Shown in pieces: positions 18,594 through 26,926 of a stretch of 64,000 nucleotides of DNA (its first letter is position 1; each line of letters begins with the position of its first letter). Both the position numbers and the translations under genes were made by a program. The stretch spans positions 1 to 64,000 of the forward strand of contig NZ_FZOQ01000026.1 in the NCBI RefSeq assembly GCF_900188175.1, read 5' to 3'. The notes beneath the pieces were generated by a model. It was not told where the DNA came from, did no database searches, and worked only from the letters and a program-made list of their open reading frames with translations. This stretch comes from Pontibacter ummariensis (GTDB taxonomy: Bacteria > Bacteroidota > Bacteroidia > Cytophagales > Hymenobacteraceae).

Positions 18594-19560
18594 GCCTGAC
18601 AAACGACTAATAACGGTTATTATCCCTGTATTCAACGAATATGAGGGAATCCCTTTTCTTGTAAAAAGCCTTAATGAGTTTTTTGCCCGTCACAGCCACT
18701 TAAGGGCAGAGGTAATTTTTGTGAATGATGGTTCCAAGGATAAATCTGATGAGCGATTGGCTGAGATGGAGCATGAAACCTATTTGGCTAAGGTGATCAA
18801 TCTATCAAGGAACTTCGGCTCTCATGCGGCTTTGCGTGCAGGAATAGCGCATGCCTCAGGAGATTTTATTTGCTTTAACTATGCTGATCTACAGGACCCC
18901 CTGGAGCTCATTATTGAGATGAAGGAGAAAATGGAGGAGGGGAGAGACATTATTTGGGCGCACAGGGAGAGCACGACTGTCTCGCTAGCAGAAAAGGCTT
19001 TTTCAGGAGGATATGCTTATTTAATGCAGAAGTTCGCGTTCAAAAACTTTCCTGATAAGGGGTTTGATATTGTGATGTTCAATAAAAAAGTAGCTCTAGA
19101 GATTAATTGCAATGTTGAGGCAAACTCTTCCGTTTTCTTGCAGATACTGGGGTTGGGCTTTCGGCAGGCAAGCATCTCATACAAGAAGCGGGAACGTAAA
19201 ACTGGTGCCAGTAAATGGACACTTGCTAAGAAAGTAAAGCTGCTGATAGATTCATTTGTCGCCTTTTCCTTTGCTCCAATCCGGCTGGTGTCTATAATAG
19301 GGATCATCTTCTTTGTCCTGGGTATATTTTGGACAGGATACACCATCATCCGAAAGTTAATGTTTGACGACTTTGCTAGCGGCTGGCCTGCACTGGTTTC
19401 TATCCTGATGGTTGGCTTTGGTATTACCAATATCTCTTTGGGCATTATTGCGGAATACCTGTGGCGGACTCTTGATGCGAGCAGAAAGCGACCAGTGTAT
19501 GTAATAGATGAGGTAGTAGAGTTGTATAAAAAGAGTGAAGTGCTTTATAAGGTTGACTAA
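18577..19560 (+). CDS. Polyprenyl-phosphate glycosyltransferase (ArnC/GtrB/DPM1-like, GT2)
   Basis: A 327-residue family-2 enzyme. The N-terminal GT-A domain starts at ITVIIPVFNEYEGI, with VNDGSKDKS, LSRNFGSHAALRAG and the metal-binding ADLQDP. The segment RKTGASKWTLAKKVKLLIDS is characteristic of the GtrB/DPM1 group that glycosylates polyprenyl phosphate. Two C-terminal membrane helices follow (about 231-253 and 267-290). The reaction is transfer of a sugar from a nucleotide onto undecaprenyl phosphate at the inner face of the cytoplasmic membrane. In the Arn pathway ArnC does this with 4-formamido-arabinose. Here the upstream formyltransferase and the downstream EamA-like transporter suggest an analogous formylated amino sugar. 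It overlaps the formyltransferase gene by 17 bases and the next gene by 1. Confidence 0.92.
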   Translation: MLPMLKPDKRLITVIIPVFNEYEGIPFLVKSLNEFFARHSHLRAEVIFVNDGSKDKSDERLAEMEHETYLAKVINLSRNFGSHAALRAGIAHASGDFICFNYADLQDPLELIIEMKEKMEEGRDIIWAHRESTTVSLAEKAFSGGYAYLMQKFAFKNFPDKGFDIVMFNKKVALEINCNVEANSSVFLQILGLGFRQASISYKKRERKTGASKWTLAKKVKLLIDSFVAFSFAPIRLVSIIGIIFFVLGIFWTGYTIIRKLMFDDFASGWPALVSILMVGFGITNISLGIIAEYLWRTLDASRKRPVYVIDEVVELYKKSEVLYKVD

Positions 19561-19928
19561 TGGGGAAAACGATTATATATGTTCTGCTTTACGCTGCTTT
19601 CAACGTTACAGGAGCTGCCTTAATTAAATGGCAACTGAAAGGCAAAAGCCTAGAAACTTTAACGGAATGGTTGAAGCTGATGTTAAACCTACCCTTTGTA
19701 ATGGCCTTTGTGTTGATAGTCTTTTCAGCACTAGCCTTTTTCAAAGCGCTGTCAACAAATAGTTTTTCATTAATCATACCGATCGCTACAGGTATAAATT
19801 TTATCTTAACTATCGGTGTCGGGTACTACCTTTTTCAGGATAAGCTATCTATACTCTCGTTTGTCGGCTTTACACTCATCATCATCGGAATTATAGTTCT
19901 TAGTCTAAACAATCAAGCACATGCATAA
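19560..19928 (+). CDS. Small EamA/SMR-like membrane protein (ArnE/ArnF-type flippase candidate)
   Basis: A 122-residue protein that is almost entirely four membrane helices, the size and layout of small multidrug resistance and ArnE/ArnF proteins. The motif region GAALIKWQLKG near residues 18-28 and the closing helix (FVGFTLIIIGIIVLSL) fit the EamA superfamily. Its start codon shares a base with the stop of the polyprenyl-phosphate transferase gene, and its end overlaps the next gene by 8 bases. ArnE/ArnF form the proposed flippase that moves undecaprenyl-phosphate-aminoarabinose to the periplasmic face. The same role is inferred here, but only one such gene is present rather than two. Confidence 0.85.
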   Translation: MGKTIIYVLLYAAFNVTGAALIKWQLKGKSLETLTEWLKLMLNLPFVMAFVLIVFSALAFFKALSTNSFSLIIPIATGINFILTIGVGYYLFQDKLSILSFVGFTLIIIGIIVLSLNNQAHA

Positions 19929-20895
19929 CAAGATTTACAAAAGCAGCATACTAATCACGGGAGGTGCTGGATTTATTGGTTCCTATGTAGTAGAGGAGCT
20001 GCTGAGACACGAACCAGCAAAAATAATTATTCTGGATAATTTGATCCGGGGAAGCTTTGAAAACATGCAAGCATTTATCGATAATCCTGTTATAGAGTTT
20101 ATCGAAGGTGACGTAAGAGACACAGCATTGCTCGAGCAATGTATAGCTGGCGTAGATTATGTTTTTCATATGGCTGCACTTCGCATTAATGCCTGTGCTG
20201 CCAATCCAAGAGTTGGTTTTGATGTAATGCTAAAATCAACTTTTGATGTAGCGGAGCTCTGTGTGAAGCATCAGGTGAAAAAGGTAATTTACAGTTCTAG
20301 TGCATCTATATATGGACTGGCACAACATTTTCCCACCCCTGAAACAGATAACCCATACGATAACCAGACCTTTTACGGAGGGGCAAAACTATGGGGCGAG
20401 CAACTCTTTAGAAGTTATAAGTTTATGTATGGTCTGGATTACATTGCGTTACGATACTTTAATGTGTTTGGGCCCCGGATGGATACGGACGGCAAGTACA
20501 CAGAAGTGATGATTCGGTGGCTGGACTGCATAAGTGAGGGAAAAGCACCGTTAATCTACGGTGACGGCAGCACCTCTATGGACTTCGTTTATGTAAAAGA
20601 TGTGGCAAAGGCTAATGTTGCAGCTTTGCTAGCCGATGTGTCTGACCAAGCTTTTAATGTTGGTAACTGTAAAGAAACAAGCCTAAAGCAGCTTTTAGAA
20701 TCCCTACTAGAAGCAAATAACTCAACCCTAGAACCGGAGTACAGAGAGGAAAACACGGTTAACCCTGTGAGCAGAAGGTTGGCAGCTAACAGCAAAGCGC
20801 AAGAACTCCTGAACTTTGTCCCTACTGTTAGCCTGAAACAAGGACTAAAAGAACTAAGCGAGTGGTATTTTGAAAAGAAGAAAATTATAGCCTAA
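19921..20895 (+). CDS. NAD-dependent sugar epimerase/dehydratase (extended SDR)
   Basis: A 324-residue extended short-chain dehydrogenase. The NAD-binding GGAGFIGS sits at residues 14-21. The catalytic Ser/Tyr/Lys set is seen as YSSSASIYG and FYGGAKLWGEQ (YxxxK). LRYFNVFGPRM and DFVYVKDVAKA are further typical family blocks. Members act on UDP-, GDP- or dTDP-sugars as 4-epimerases, 4,6-dehydratases or decarboxylases. Position after the ArnC/ArnE-like genes and before a DegT aminotransferase suggests that it makes the keto-sugar used by the aminotransferase or sets its stereochemistry. The arrangement recalls ArnA C-domain plus ArnB, but the decarboxylase function cannot be claimed from motifs seen here. 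Confidence 0.9.
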   Translation: MHNKIYKSSILITGGAGFIGSYVVEELLRHEPAKIIILDNLIRGSFENMQAFIDNPVIEFIEGDVRDTALLEQCIAGVDYVFHMAALRINACAANPRVGFDVMLKSTFDVAELCVKHQVKKVIYSSSASIYGLAQHFPTPETDNPYDNQTFYGGAKLWGEQLFRSYKFMYGLDYIALRYFNVFGPRMDTDGKYTEVMIRWLDCISEGKAPLIYGDGSTSMDFVYVKDVAKANVAALLADVSDQAFNVGNCKETSLKQLLESLLEANNSTLEPEYREENTVNPVSRRLAANSKAQELLNFVPTVSLKQGLKELSEWYFEKKKIIA

Positions 20896-20901
20896 GAGAC
20901 A

Positions 20902-22047
20902 ATGATTCCAATAGCAAAACCATACTTAACACAGGATGAAGCACAAGCGGCATACGACACCATCCTGACAGGCTGGATTACGCAAGGACCAAAAGTGCAG
21001 GAGTTCGAGGAGAAGTTTGCGACCTACACGGGCGCAAAGTATGCCGTAGCAGTATCTAACTGCACCACGGCACTGCACCTGGCTATGATTGTTGCCGGTA
21101 TTGGCGAGGGGGATGAAGTCATCTGCCCCTCCATGAGTTATATTGCCACAGCGAACGCTATAAAGTATGTTGGAGCGACGCCAGTTTTTGCCGAAGTACA
21201 ACCAAATACTTACAACCTAGATCCGGATGATGCGGAGAAAAGAATTACGGATAAGACAAAAGCTATCCTTATCGTACACCAGATAGGTATGCCCGCTGAT
21301 ATTGATGCCTTTCATGAGTTGTGCGAGAAGTATAACCTCAAACTAATAGAGGATGCTGCATGTGCAGTTGGATCAAGCTATAAGGGTAGTAAGATTGGAA
21401 GCCATTCGGAGCTTGTTTGTTTTTCGTTTCATCCTCGGAAAGTCATCTCAACAGGTGATGGCGGAATGATTACAACGAGTCGGGAAGACTATTATCAGCG
21501 CCTTAAGCTATTACGCCAGCACGGTATGTCTGTTAATGATCGGGTCCGACACGAGGCAAACAAAGTAATCTTCGAAGATCATGTGGAGATAGGTTATAAC
21601 TACCGTTTGACAGATATACAGGCAGCTGTAGGTATCAAGCAGTTAGAGAAACTCGACTGGATTGTAGCAGAGCGACGAAAAATTGCCTATGCCTATAACG
21701 AAGCGTTTAAAGGCATCGACTTCATTCAATTGCCAGCAGAAGAGGAAGAGTATCTAAGTAATTTTCAGTCCTATAGTATCTATCTAAAGGAGTCCTGTCC
21801 TTTAGATAGAAATATCATTATGCAGGAGCTATTAGATAAAGGTATAGCCAGTAGAAGAGGCATTATGAACTCTCACAGGGAGAGCGCCTATAAAAAGTTA
21901 TACTCTAATTTAGTCCTCCCTGTTTCTGAGGACCTGCAGGATAACTCTGTTATATTACCTCTTTTTGTTCCAATGGAAGAAAAAGAAATCAGTTCTGTGA
22001 TCAACACTTTTCTAAGCATAGTGGTGCCTACCTTTACCACTACTTGA
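20902..22047 (+). CDS. DegT/DnrJ/EryC1/StrS sugar aminotransferase, copy 2 (ArnB-like)
   Basis: A 381-residue PLP aminotransferase starting 6 bases after the epimerase gene. Cofactor contacts are visible as VSNCTTALHLA (51-61), IEDAACAVGSSY with Asp151, and the Schiff-base Lys180 in FSFHPRKVISTGDGGM. This last block is typical of the ArnB/PseC/DesV-like branch. The enzyme would aminate a 4-keto or 3-keto nucleotide sugar. It is only distantly similar to copy 1 at 15497, so the two probably act at different carbons or on different sugars. It ends the tightly packed run of genes begun at 13935; the next gene follows after 69 bases. Confidence 0.93.
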   Translation: MIPIAKPYLTQDEAQAAYDTILTGWITQGPKVQEFEEKFATYTGAKYAVAVSNCTTALHLAMIVAGIGEGDEVICPSMSYIATANAIKYVGATPVFAEVQPNTYNLDPDDAEKRITDKTKAILIVHQIGMPADIDAFHELCEKYNLKLIEDAACAVGSSYKGSKIGSHSELVCFSFHPRKVISTGDGGMITTSREDYYQRLKLLRQHGMSVNDRVRHEANKVIFEDHVEIGYNYRLTDIQAAVGIKQLEKLDWIVAERRKIAYAYNEAFKGIDFIQLPAEEEEYLSNFQSYSIYLKESCPLDRNIIMQELLDKGIASRRGIMNSHRESAYKKLYSNLVLPVSEDLQDNSVILPLFVPMEEKEISSVINTFLSIVVPTFTTT

Positions 22048-22116
22048 CTCTTAGTTTAACATTTCCTGATACATGTCCTCAAGGTTATCTAGGAAACAAG
22101 TAATTATAATAGTGGT

Positions 22117-23676
22117 ATGGCAGAGATTAAGAACATAGGGTTGATCTTCTCTAGGATAACTAAAGCTAATAAGTATTTTTTGTTTGCTTTTATCTTACTG
22201 TTTTTTCTATACCACTTAGCTACTATCAAGGTCTCGCCTATACCCTGGTTTGATGAAACTTTTTTTGCGAGCATAACGGCTAGTTTTAATTCTACACAGA
22301 AATTAAACTTAAATATTGCCCCGTTTGCTTACAATGGCGAAATCTTACTATATGGTCCAGTGTTCTTTTGGATTACATCTTTCTTTACAAAAACTCTAGG
22401 GTTTGATATCTTTTCGTTTAGGTTACCGGGTTTAGTGTTTGGTACGCTGTGTTTGCTAGTGTATTATAAGGTTGTGAGAATAAGTTTCTCTAAAGAAACA
22501 GCGCTTATGGTTGTAGCTGCGTTAGCACTAGATCCCCTCTTTAATTCGCACATGCACTATGGGCGAATGGAGCCTGTAACATTATTTTTCGCTCTTACTT
22601 CAATATTTGTTGTCCTAAAAGCTATGTCGAGTTCATATAGGAACTCGAGAAGTATTTTATTATATGCTTTAGCAGGTTTATTATTTTCTTTGGCTTTGTT
22701 AACTACTCCAAGAGTAGGAGTTTTACTTTTAGGGTTAGGAATAACACAAGTGTACTATCTTTTAAAGAAGCCAAGTAACGCAAGAGCTCTGCAGTTGGTA
22801 GTATTTAGTGGATCCGTTGTATTAGTTTATGTGTGTTGGATTTTTGTAGCCTTTGGGAGCCTGCATAATCTTGTTAACTATTATTTAGACTTTCACGGTT
22901 ATATAGGAGGTGGTTTTTCATTTCCAAAGCAGCAAATACCACTAATTTTTATTACAACTGTTTCAGGTATAGCGTGGGGACTTGTAAGTTATAAAAGAAG
23001 AATGCCTGAGCTAATAGTATTTTCAATGGTTTCGGCGATACTATATTATTCTTTGGTTCATGATACAGGAACATATTCTCTGCTTATTCTGCCAGCGTGT
23101 TATACTATAATTGGAAGTAGCGTGGCTTTGTTGCTTAAACAACGGTCATTGAAAAGCTACAGTAGGTTATTAGTAGCTGCTCCGATATTAACTATAGTTC
23201 TTTTTAACCTTCTGTTTTTTACGATTAAATTCTTTACAATATATAATACTCTGGACTCAAGAGATCCAAAGTACATCGATGCCTTTATTAAAAGTTATAT
23301 CCCGCCTAATAGTAAAGTAATAGGAGACGAAATTTATTACTACGCAGTATCTTCTGCTAACTCAGATTTTCAATACATTCATTTGTATAAAGATGATATT
23401 TCGCGGGAACACTATCAACGAAAAATTTATGGTTATGACTTTATTGTTATGTCTCATGACCTTAATAGGGATAGGCCAGAGTTACTACAACTATACCAAA
23501 GAAACTCGGATCTTGTCAAAATAGCTGAATTTACTCAATTGAGTGACAATAATTTCCCTCTGATAGATAAAGTTAGTTCTTTTTTTCGCGTAACTGTACG
23601 CAGCTCTTATGATTGTACCATCTATAAAAGAGTAAAGGAAGGTAAACGGTTACGAACATATTTTCCCGTTGAATAG
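22117..23676 (+). CDS. GT39-like membrane glycosyltransferase (GT-C), copy 2
   Basis: A 519-residue polytopic membrane protein with about ten hydrophobic helices and a soluble C-terminal domain of about 130 residues. The first periplasmic loop has PWFDETFF (D46-E47), the acidic pair expected in ArnT/PMT-type enzymes. The motif ALDPLF...HYGRME (137-152) parallels ILDPLF...TGRVD in the copy at 12251. The two are therefore probably related paralogues placed at either side of the sugar operon. It should transfer a sugar from undecaprenyl phosphate to a periplasmic acceptor. Which of the two enzymes uses the sugar made by the operon, and onto what, is unknown. Confidence 0.8.
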   Translation: MAEIKNIGLIFSRITKANKYFLFAFILLFFLYHLATIKVSPIPWFDETFFASITASFNSTQKLNLNIAPFAYNGEILLYGPVFFWITSFFTKTLGFDIFSFRLPGLVFGTLCLLVYYKVVRISFSKETALMVVAALALDPLFNSHMHYGRMEPVTLFFALTSIFVVLKAMSSSYRNSRSILLYALAGLLFSLALLTTPRVGVLLLGLGITQVYYLLKKPSNARALQLVVFSGSVVLVYVCWIFVAFGSLHNLVNYYLDFHGYIGGGFSFPKQQIPLIFITTVSGIAWGLVSYKRRMPELIVFSMVSAILYYSLVHDTGTYSLLILPACYTIIGSSVALLLKQRSLKSYSRLLVAAPILTIVLFNLLFFTIKFFTIYNTLDSRDPKYIDAFIKSYIPPNSKVIGDEIYYYAVSSANSDFQYIHLYKDDISREHYQRKIYGYDFIVMSHDLNRDRPELLQLYQRNSDLVKIAEFTQLSDNNFPLIDKVSSFFRVTVRSSYDCTIYKRVKEGKRLRTYFPVE

Positions 23677-23873
23677 CTTTGGGTTATTTTTCCCTTCTGA
23701 ATTTAGGGTTTAAAAGCTAGGGCTAAGAACTTATATATACGCCGGGTAAGAGGTTGTTAGAAACAGCGTCTTATGGTGGAGAAAGAAATATAAAGTATTA
23801 ACATCTTGTCTAGGAGATAGTTCTTATAACTGGCCATGCAGTTCTTTACGCTAATCCGCTTTGACTTCTCAGT

Positions 23874-25292
23874 ATGAAAATAAATTCCTTTACTTGCTTG
23901 GTCAACTTACAAATAGTTCTCCTGCTACTATTAGTGCAAGCTTCTCATAGTTCATGTCAAGCGGATAATAGTGATAATTTTAGTGCTCTTGAGGAGCAGT
24001 TAAAAGTTTCAACCTCTGCCTTAACAGGAAAAAAAGTTTTTGCTCATTACATGGTTTGTTGTCCTACAAAAGGCGGCGCCTCTTCTGTTGATGATTATAA
24101 GAATGAAATAATAGAGGCGCAGAGGAGGGGTATTGATGGGTTTGCACTTAACTGTGGGGGGTGGCAGAAAACAGAACCACATTATAAAGAGCGCGCCTTT
24201 TTAATTTATGAAGCAGCTCTACAATTGGGTACGGGATTTGAGTTATTTATCTCTGCAGATGGAGCAGCACTGCATGAAGTTGAAGATATCTTGAACTCGT
24301 TAAAAGAGCATCCTAACCAGTTTCGGTTTAAAGGGAAACCTGTGCTGTCTACCTTTGGTGGCGAAGGAGAAAATAATTTATTTGGCAGGGCTTTAACAGA
24401 ACAAGTGCATCAACTAGGTGGCATCTTTGTTCCTTACTTTTATCCACAACCAAATATTACAGAGCATCCGCAGAAACTACATGCTGAGCAGTTGCTTAGA
24501 AGTTTTCCGGATGTTGATGGGTTCTTTTACTATGGAGCAGCGGGCAATGGTGACCAAATTAGCCATTCTAATTCTGTACTTGCAAAAGCGTTTCTTGGAG
24601 CCGGCAAACTTTATATGGCTAGTATTACACCCTATTATAGAGGTAACGGAGGCAACTTCCGTCTTTTTGAGACAAGGGGTTTTGAGGCTATGGCAAAAGA
24701 GTGGGAAGGGGCTATCCGAGATGATGTTCCTTGGGTTGAGTTAGTCACCTGGAATGACTGGAATGAGTCTTCCTATTTGGCCCCTTTTGGATTAGCTAAA
24801 GATACTGAGTTGTGGGATGGGCATTTTGGAACAATGATGCTGTCACATGTAGCTTATTTGGATGCCAGCCGCTATTACATCGATTGGTTTAAAAAAGGGA
24901 CGCCTCCAGCCATACAAGAAGATAAACTCTATTACTTTTATCGGTTGCACCCAAAGCAATTACCTGTTACGGTAAATGCCAGGGATGAAGCGTTTGGGAA
25001 GGCACATCCTGGCGGTGCAGAAGCACTACTTGATCATGTATTTGTTACACTGTTTCTGACAAAACCTGCGCAGCTGATTATTAGTAGCGGTCACAAGAAG
25101 AGAACATTTTATCTCCAAGCTGGTGTAAATCATGTATCCATGCCTTTTGGAGTAGGGCGCCAAAAGTTTACTCTTGTTCGTAATGAGAAAGTTTTAATAG
25201 AAAAGTACGGAGAGCACCCTATTTCTAAATATGATGGAAAGAGTAGGTTTAACTATTTTGGTGGCAGTGCTGTAGCAAATTCTGCTCATTAA
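23874..25292 (+). CDS. Secreted glycoside hydrolase, GH71-like (alpha-1,3-glucanase family)
   Basis: A 472-residue exported protein. The N-terminus has a hydrophobic segment (about 8-23) followed by ASHSSC, so it is a secreted protein or possibly a lipoprotein, although the lipobox is not classical. The catalytic domain begins with KKVFAHYMVCCP and includes RRGIDGFALNCGGW, FELFISADG and VPWVELVTWNDWNES, blocks that I associate with GH71 and the related GH99. Family GH71 cleaves alpha-1,3-glucan. The C-terminal 120 residues form a beta-rich, probably carbohydrate-binding part. Its place between a glycosyltransferase cluster and the exopolysaccharide genes suggests trimming or release of a surface polysaccharide. 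It could equally be a degradative enzyme for outside glucans. Confidence 0.82.
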   Translation: MKINSFTCLVNLQIVLLLLLVQASHSSCQADNSDNFSALEEQLKVSTSALTGKKVFAHYMVCCPTKGGASSVDDYKNEIIEAQRRGIDGFALNCGGWQKTEPHYKERAFLIYEAALQLGTGFELFISADGAALHEVEDILNSLKEHPNQFRFKGKPVLSTFGGEGENNLFGRALTEQVHQLGGIFVPYFYPQPNITEHPQKLHAEQLLRSFPDVDGFFYYGAAGNGDQISHSNSVLAKAFLGAGKLYMASITPYYRGNGGNFRLFETRGFEAMAKEWEGAIRDDVPWVELVTWNDWNESSYLAPFGLAKDTELWDGHFGTMMLSHVAYLDASRYYIDWFKKGTPPAIQEDKLYYFYRLHPKQLPVTVNARDEAFGKAHPGGAEALLDHVFVTLFLTKPAQLIISSGHKKRTFYLQAGVNHVSMPFGVGRQKFTLVRNEKVLIEKYGEHPISKYDGKSRFNYFGGSAVANSAH

Positions 25293-25492
25293 GCGTGATC
25301 CTTTTTTATGCTATTTCATTTATTCAAGGAAAACTTGCCAGATGAGAACAATGCTCCTTAAGACGGCTAAATAATTCGCGTATTTATCATCGACTACAGG
25401 TGTTGTTAAGTAGAACTCTTTGTTTGTGAGGTTTAGGCCAGAAACATATTTTCTATACCTATCAAATCATCCCCTACTAGTACTTTAAAACC

Positions 25493-26315
25493 TAGAAGCT
25501 ATCTCATATAATAGGGATTCTGTTCAATAGCAAGTTGATTTTATCATAAATTTGACAGATAAGCAGTGGGAGAAGATAAATGGTTTAATTCCTGATAGTG
25601 CTAGAAGGCTGAGGTAAAAGGCATACCTTCGCGAGATAAGCGTAAAGTTTTAGAAGGAATCTGTCGACATTGAAATCGGAGCGCAATCGAGCCATTTGCC
25701 AGCCTTTTACGCTTCTTGCCAGACTTGCTACAGAAGGTTTTATCAGTGGCAAGAGCAAGGGGTTATGCAGCAAATGGTGGAAGCGCTGGCAATGGATCTT
25801 CAAGAAAGAGACGGTGTGGACCTGAACGAATGTTTTACGGATGGCTCTTTCTGTCTGCATGGTCAAGAAAGGAATCTGCTGTTGGCAAAACTTTATGGAG
25901 GCAAAGGGACAAGATATGGCAGTCATAGACGCTGGTGGCACTGTTCTATTTGTCTCAGCCCAATCAGCATCTCTCTACAAAGTAAAACTAGTGGAAAGTG
26001 TATTGGGAGAAAGATTTATAGCGCAACTGCCTGAAAAGCTTATAGACGATAAAGCTTATAATTCGCATCCTTTGGGTCAGGTCCTAAGTCAGCAAGGTAT
26101 TGAAATGATTGCTCTGTATAGAGGCATAGGAAAAGACATAAGATGCTAGGAAATTGAGGTGCTATAAAAGAAGATGGAAGGTCAAAAGGTTCTTTGTTTG
26201 GCTATTTAACTATAGAAGGTGTGTTACTTGATGAAATATAAAGCCGAGAACTACAAAGCTTCGTTTTACTGGCTTGCATGATGATTCTGCTAAAGCCCAT
26301 ATGAGATAGCTTCTA
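25493..26315. mobile_element. Degenerate IS5-family (IS427-like) insertion sequence
   Basis: Perfect 17-bp terminal inverted repeats (TAGAAGCTATCTCATAT at 25493-25509, its complement at 26299-26315) bound an 823-bp element. The outermost TA at each end may be a 2-bp target duplication rather than part of the repeat. The interior encodes a broken transposase. It sits between the GH71-like gene and the minus-strand exosortase genes, in otherwise non-coding sequence. Confidence 0.9.
25552..26304 (+). pseudogene. Transposase remnant, IS5 family
   Basis: Pieces of one IS5/IS427-type transposase can be read across all three frames. The N-terminus LTDKQWEKINGLIPD starts at 25552 and is soon interrupted by a stop. 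The middle YASCQTCYRRFYQWQEQGV continues to the DDE-domain start LNECFTDGSF. A frame change precedes MAVIDAGGTVLF, PEKLIDDKAYNSHPL and IEMIALYRG, and another precedes RCYKRRWKVKRFFVWLFNYR. A last piece, LACMMILLKPI, ends at 26304 inside the right terminal repeat. The multiple frameshifts and stops show that it cannot make an active transposase. Programmed frameshifting could explain one shift at most, not this pattern. Confidence 0.88.
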
Positions 26316-26419
26316 ATAGTTTATGCTGAAGAAGCCTACAGTAAAGAAAAGACTTGGTGAAGACCTGATAAAGGATTGTGTGAAACAGTAAAGCTGAAAG
26401 TTAGAAAAGAGAAAGAAGC

Positions 26420-26926
26420 TTAAATAGCCTCCTTTTTGGGAGCTGCTAAATGAAATGCCGGGATAATAAGCATAATTAGGGCTGGTGATAATATAAAACT
26501 ATCAATTTGTATAGCTACTAATAGTAACGGTTCAGAGTTAAATCCCTTTGCTACGCCGTACAGCAACAGATATAGTAGCATAGCACATGAGTATAGTACT
26601 GTTGCAACTTTAGTCTTGGTATAATTTAGGAAGTAAACATGAACTATAAGTAGACTTAACACACAAAAGAATAGTCTGTAGCCCAACATAATAAGTCTTC
26701 TACCTCCTTTCATAAGCTCTTTCAAAGTCTGGCTGTATGTATCAGGCAATATACCTGTAAAGCTATCTACTGTAGTTAATCTCTTTAAGGACTCGGAGAG
26801 TTGTTTGTAAATAAGAGCTTCATGATAGCTATACAAAAGTAAAGCTACTATCAACGTAATGAGTAAAAGCCACTTGCCTATAATAAGTAACCTGAGGTGT
26901 AGATTAAACAGTTGAGGGAGAGACAT
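26420..26926 (-). CDS. Exosortase-associated membrane protein (candidate)
   Basis: A 168-residue membrane protein with about five hydrophobic segments (about 13-33, 76-99, 106-125, 131-143, 146-160) and one longer outer loop (about 35-70). I do not recognise a catalytic motif. Its start overlaps the end of the exosortase gene by 23 bases, so the two are co-transcribed and probably act together. From memory, Bacteroidota genomes have a small membrane protein annotated as associated with exosortase X (XrtX) in the same position. This match is unverified. It could be a subunit or helper of the exosortase. Confidence 0.72.
   Translation of the reverse strand: MSLPQLFNLHLRLLIIGKWLLLITLIVALLLYSYHEALIYKQLSESLKRLTTVDSFTGILPDTYSQTLKELMKGGRRLIMLGYRLFFCVLSLLIVHVYFLNYTKTKVATVLYSCAMLLYLLLYGVAKGFNSEPLLLVAIQIDSFILSPALIMLIIPAFHLAAPKKEAI

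Noticed and set aside
12251..23676. Assignment of the cluster as a true L-Ara4N (polymyxin-resistance) arn operon
   Set aside because: There is no fused ArnA, no ArnD-like deformylase and only one ArnE/F-like gene, and extra oxidoreductase/acyltransferase/aminotransferase genes are present. Only the pathway logic is similar.
25552..26304. Active transposase made by programmed frameshifting
   Set aside because: There are too many shifts and an early stop in the N-terminal part; one programmed shift cannot restore it.
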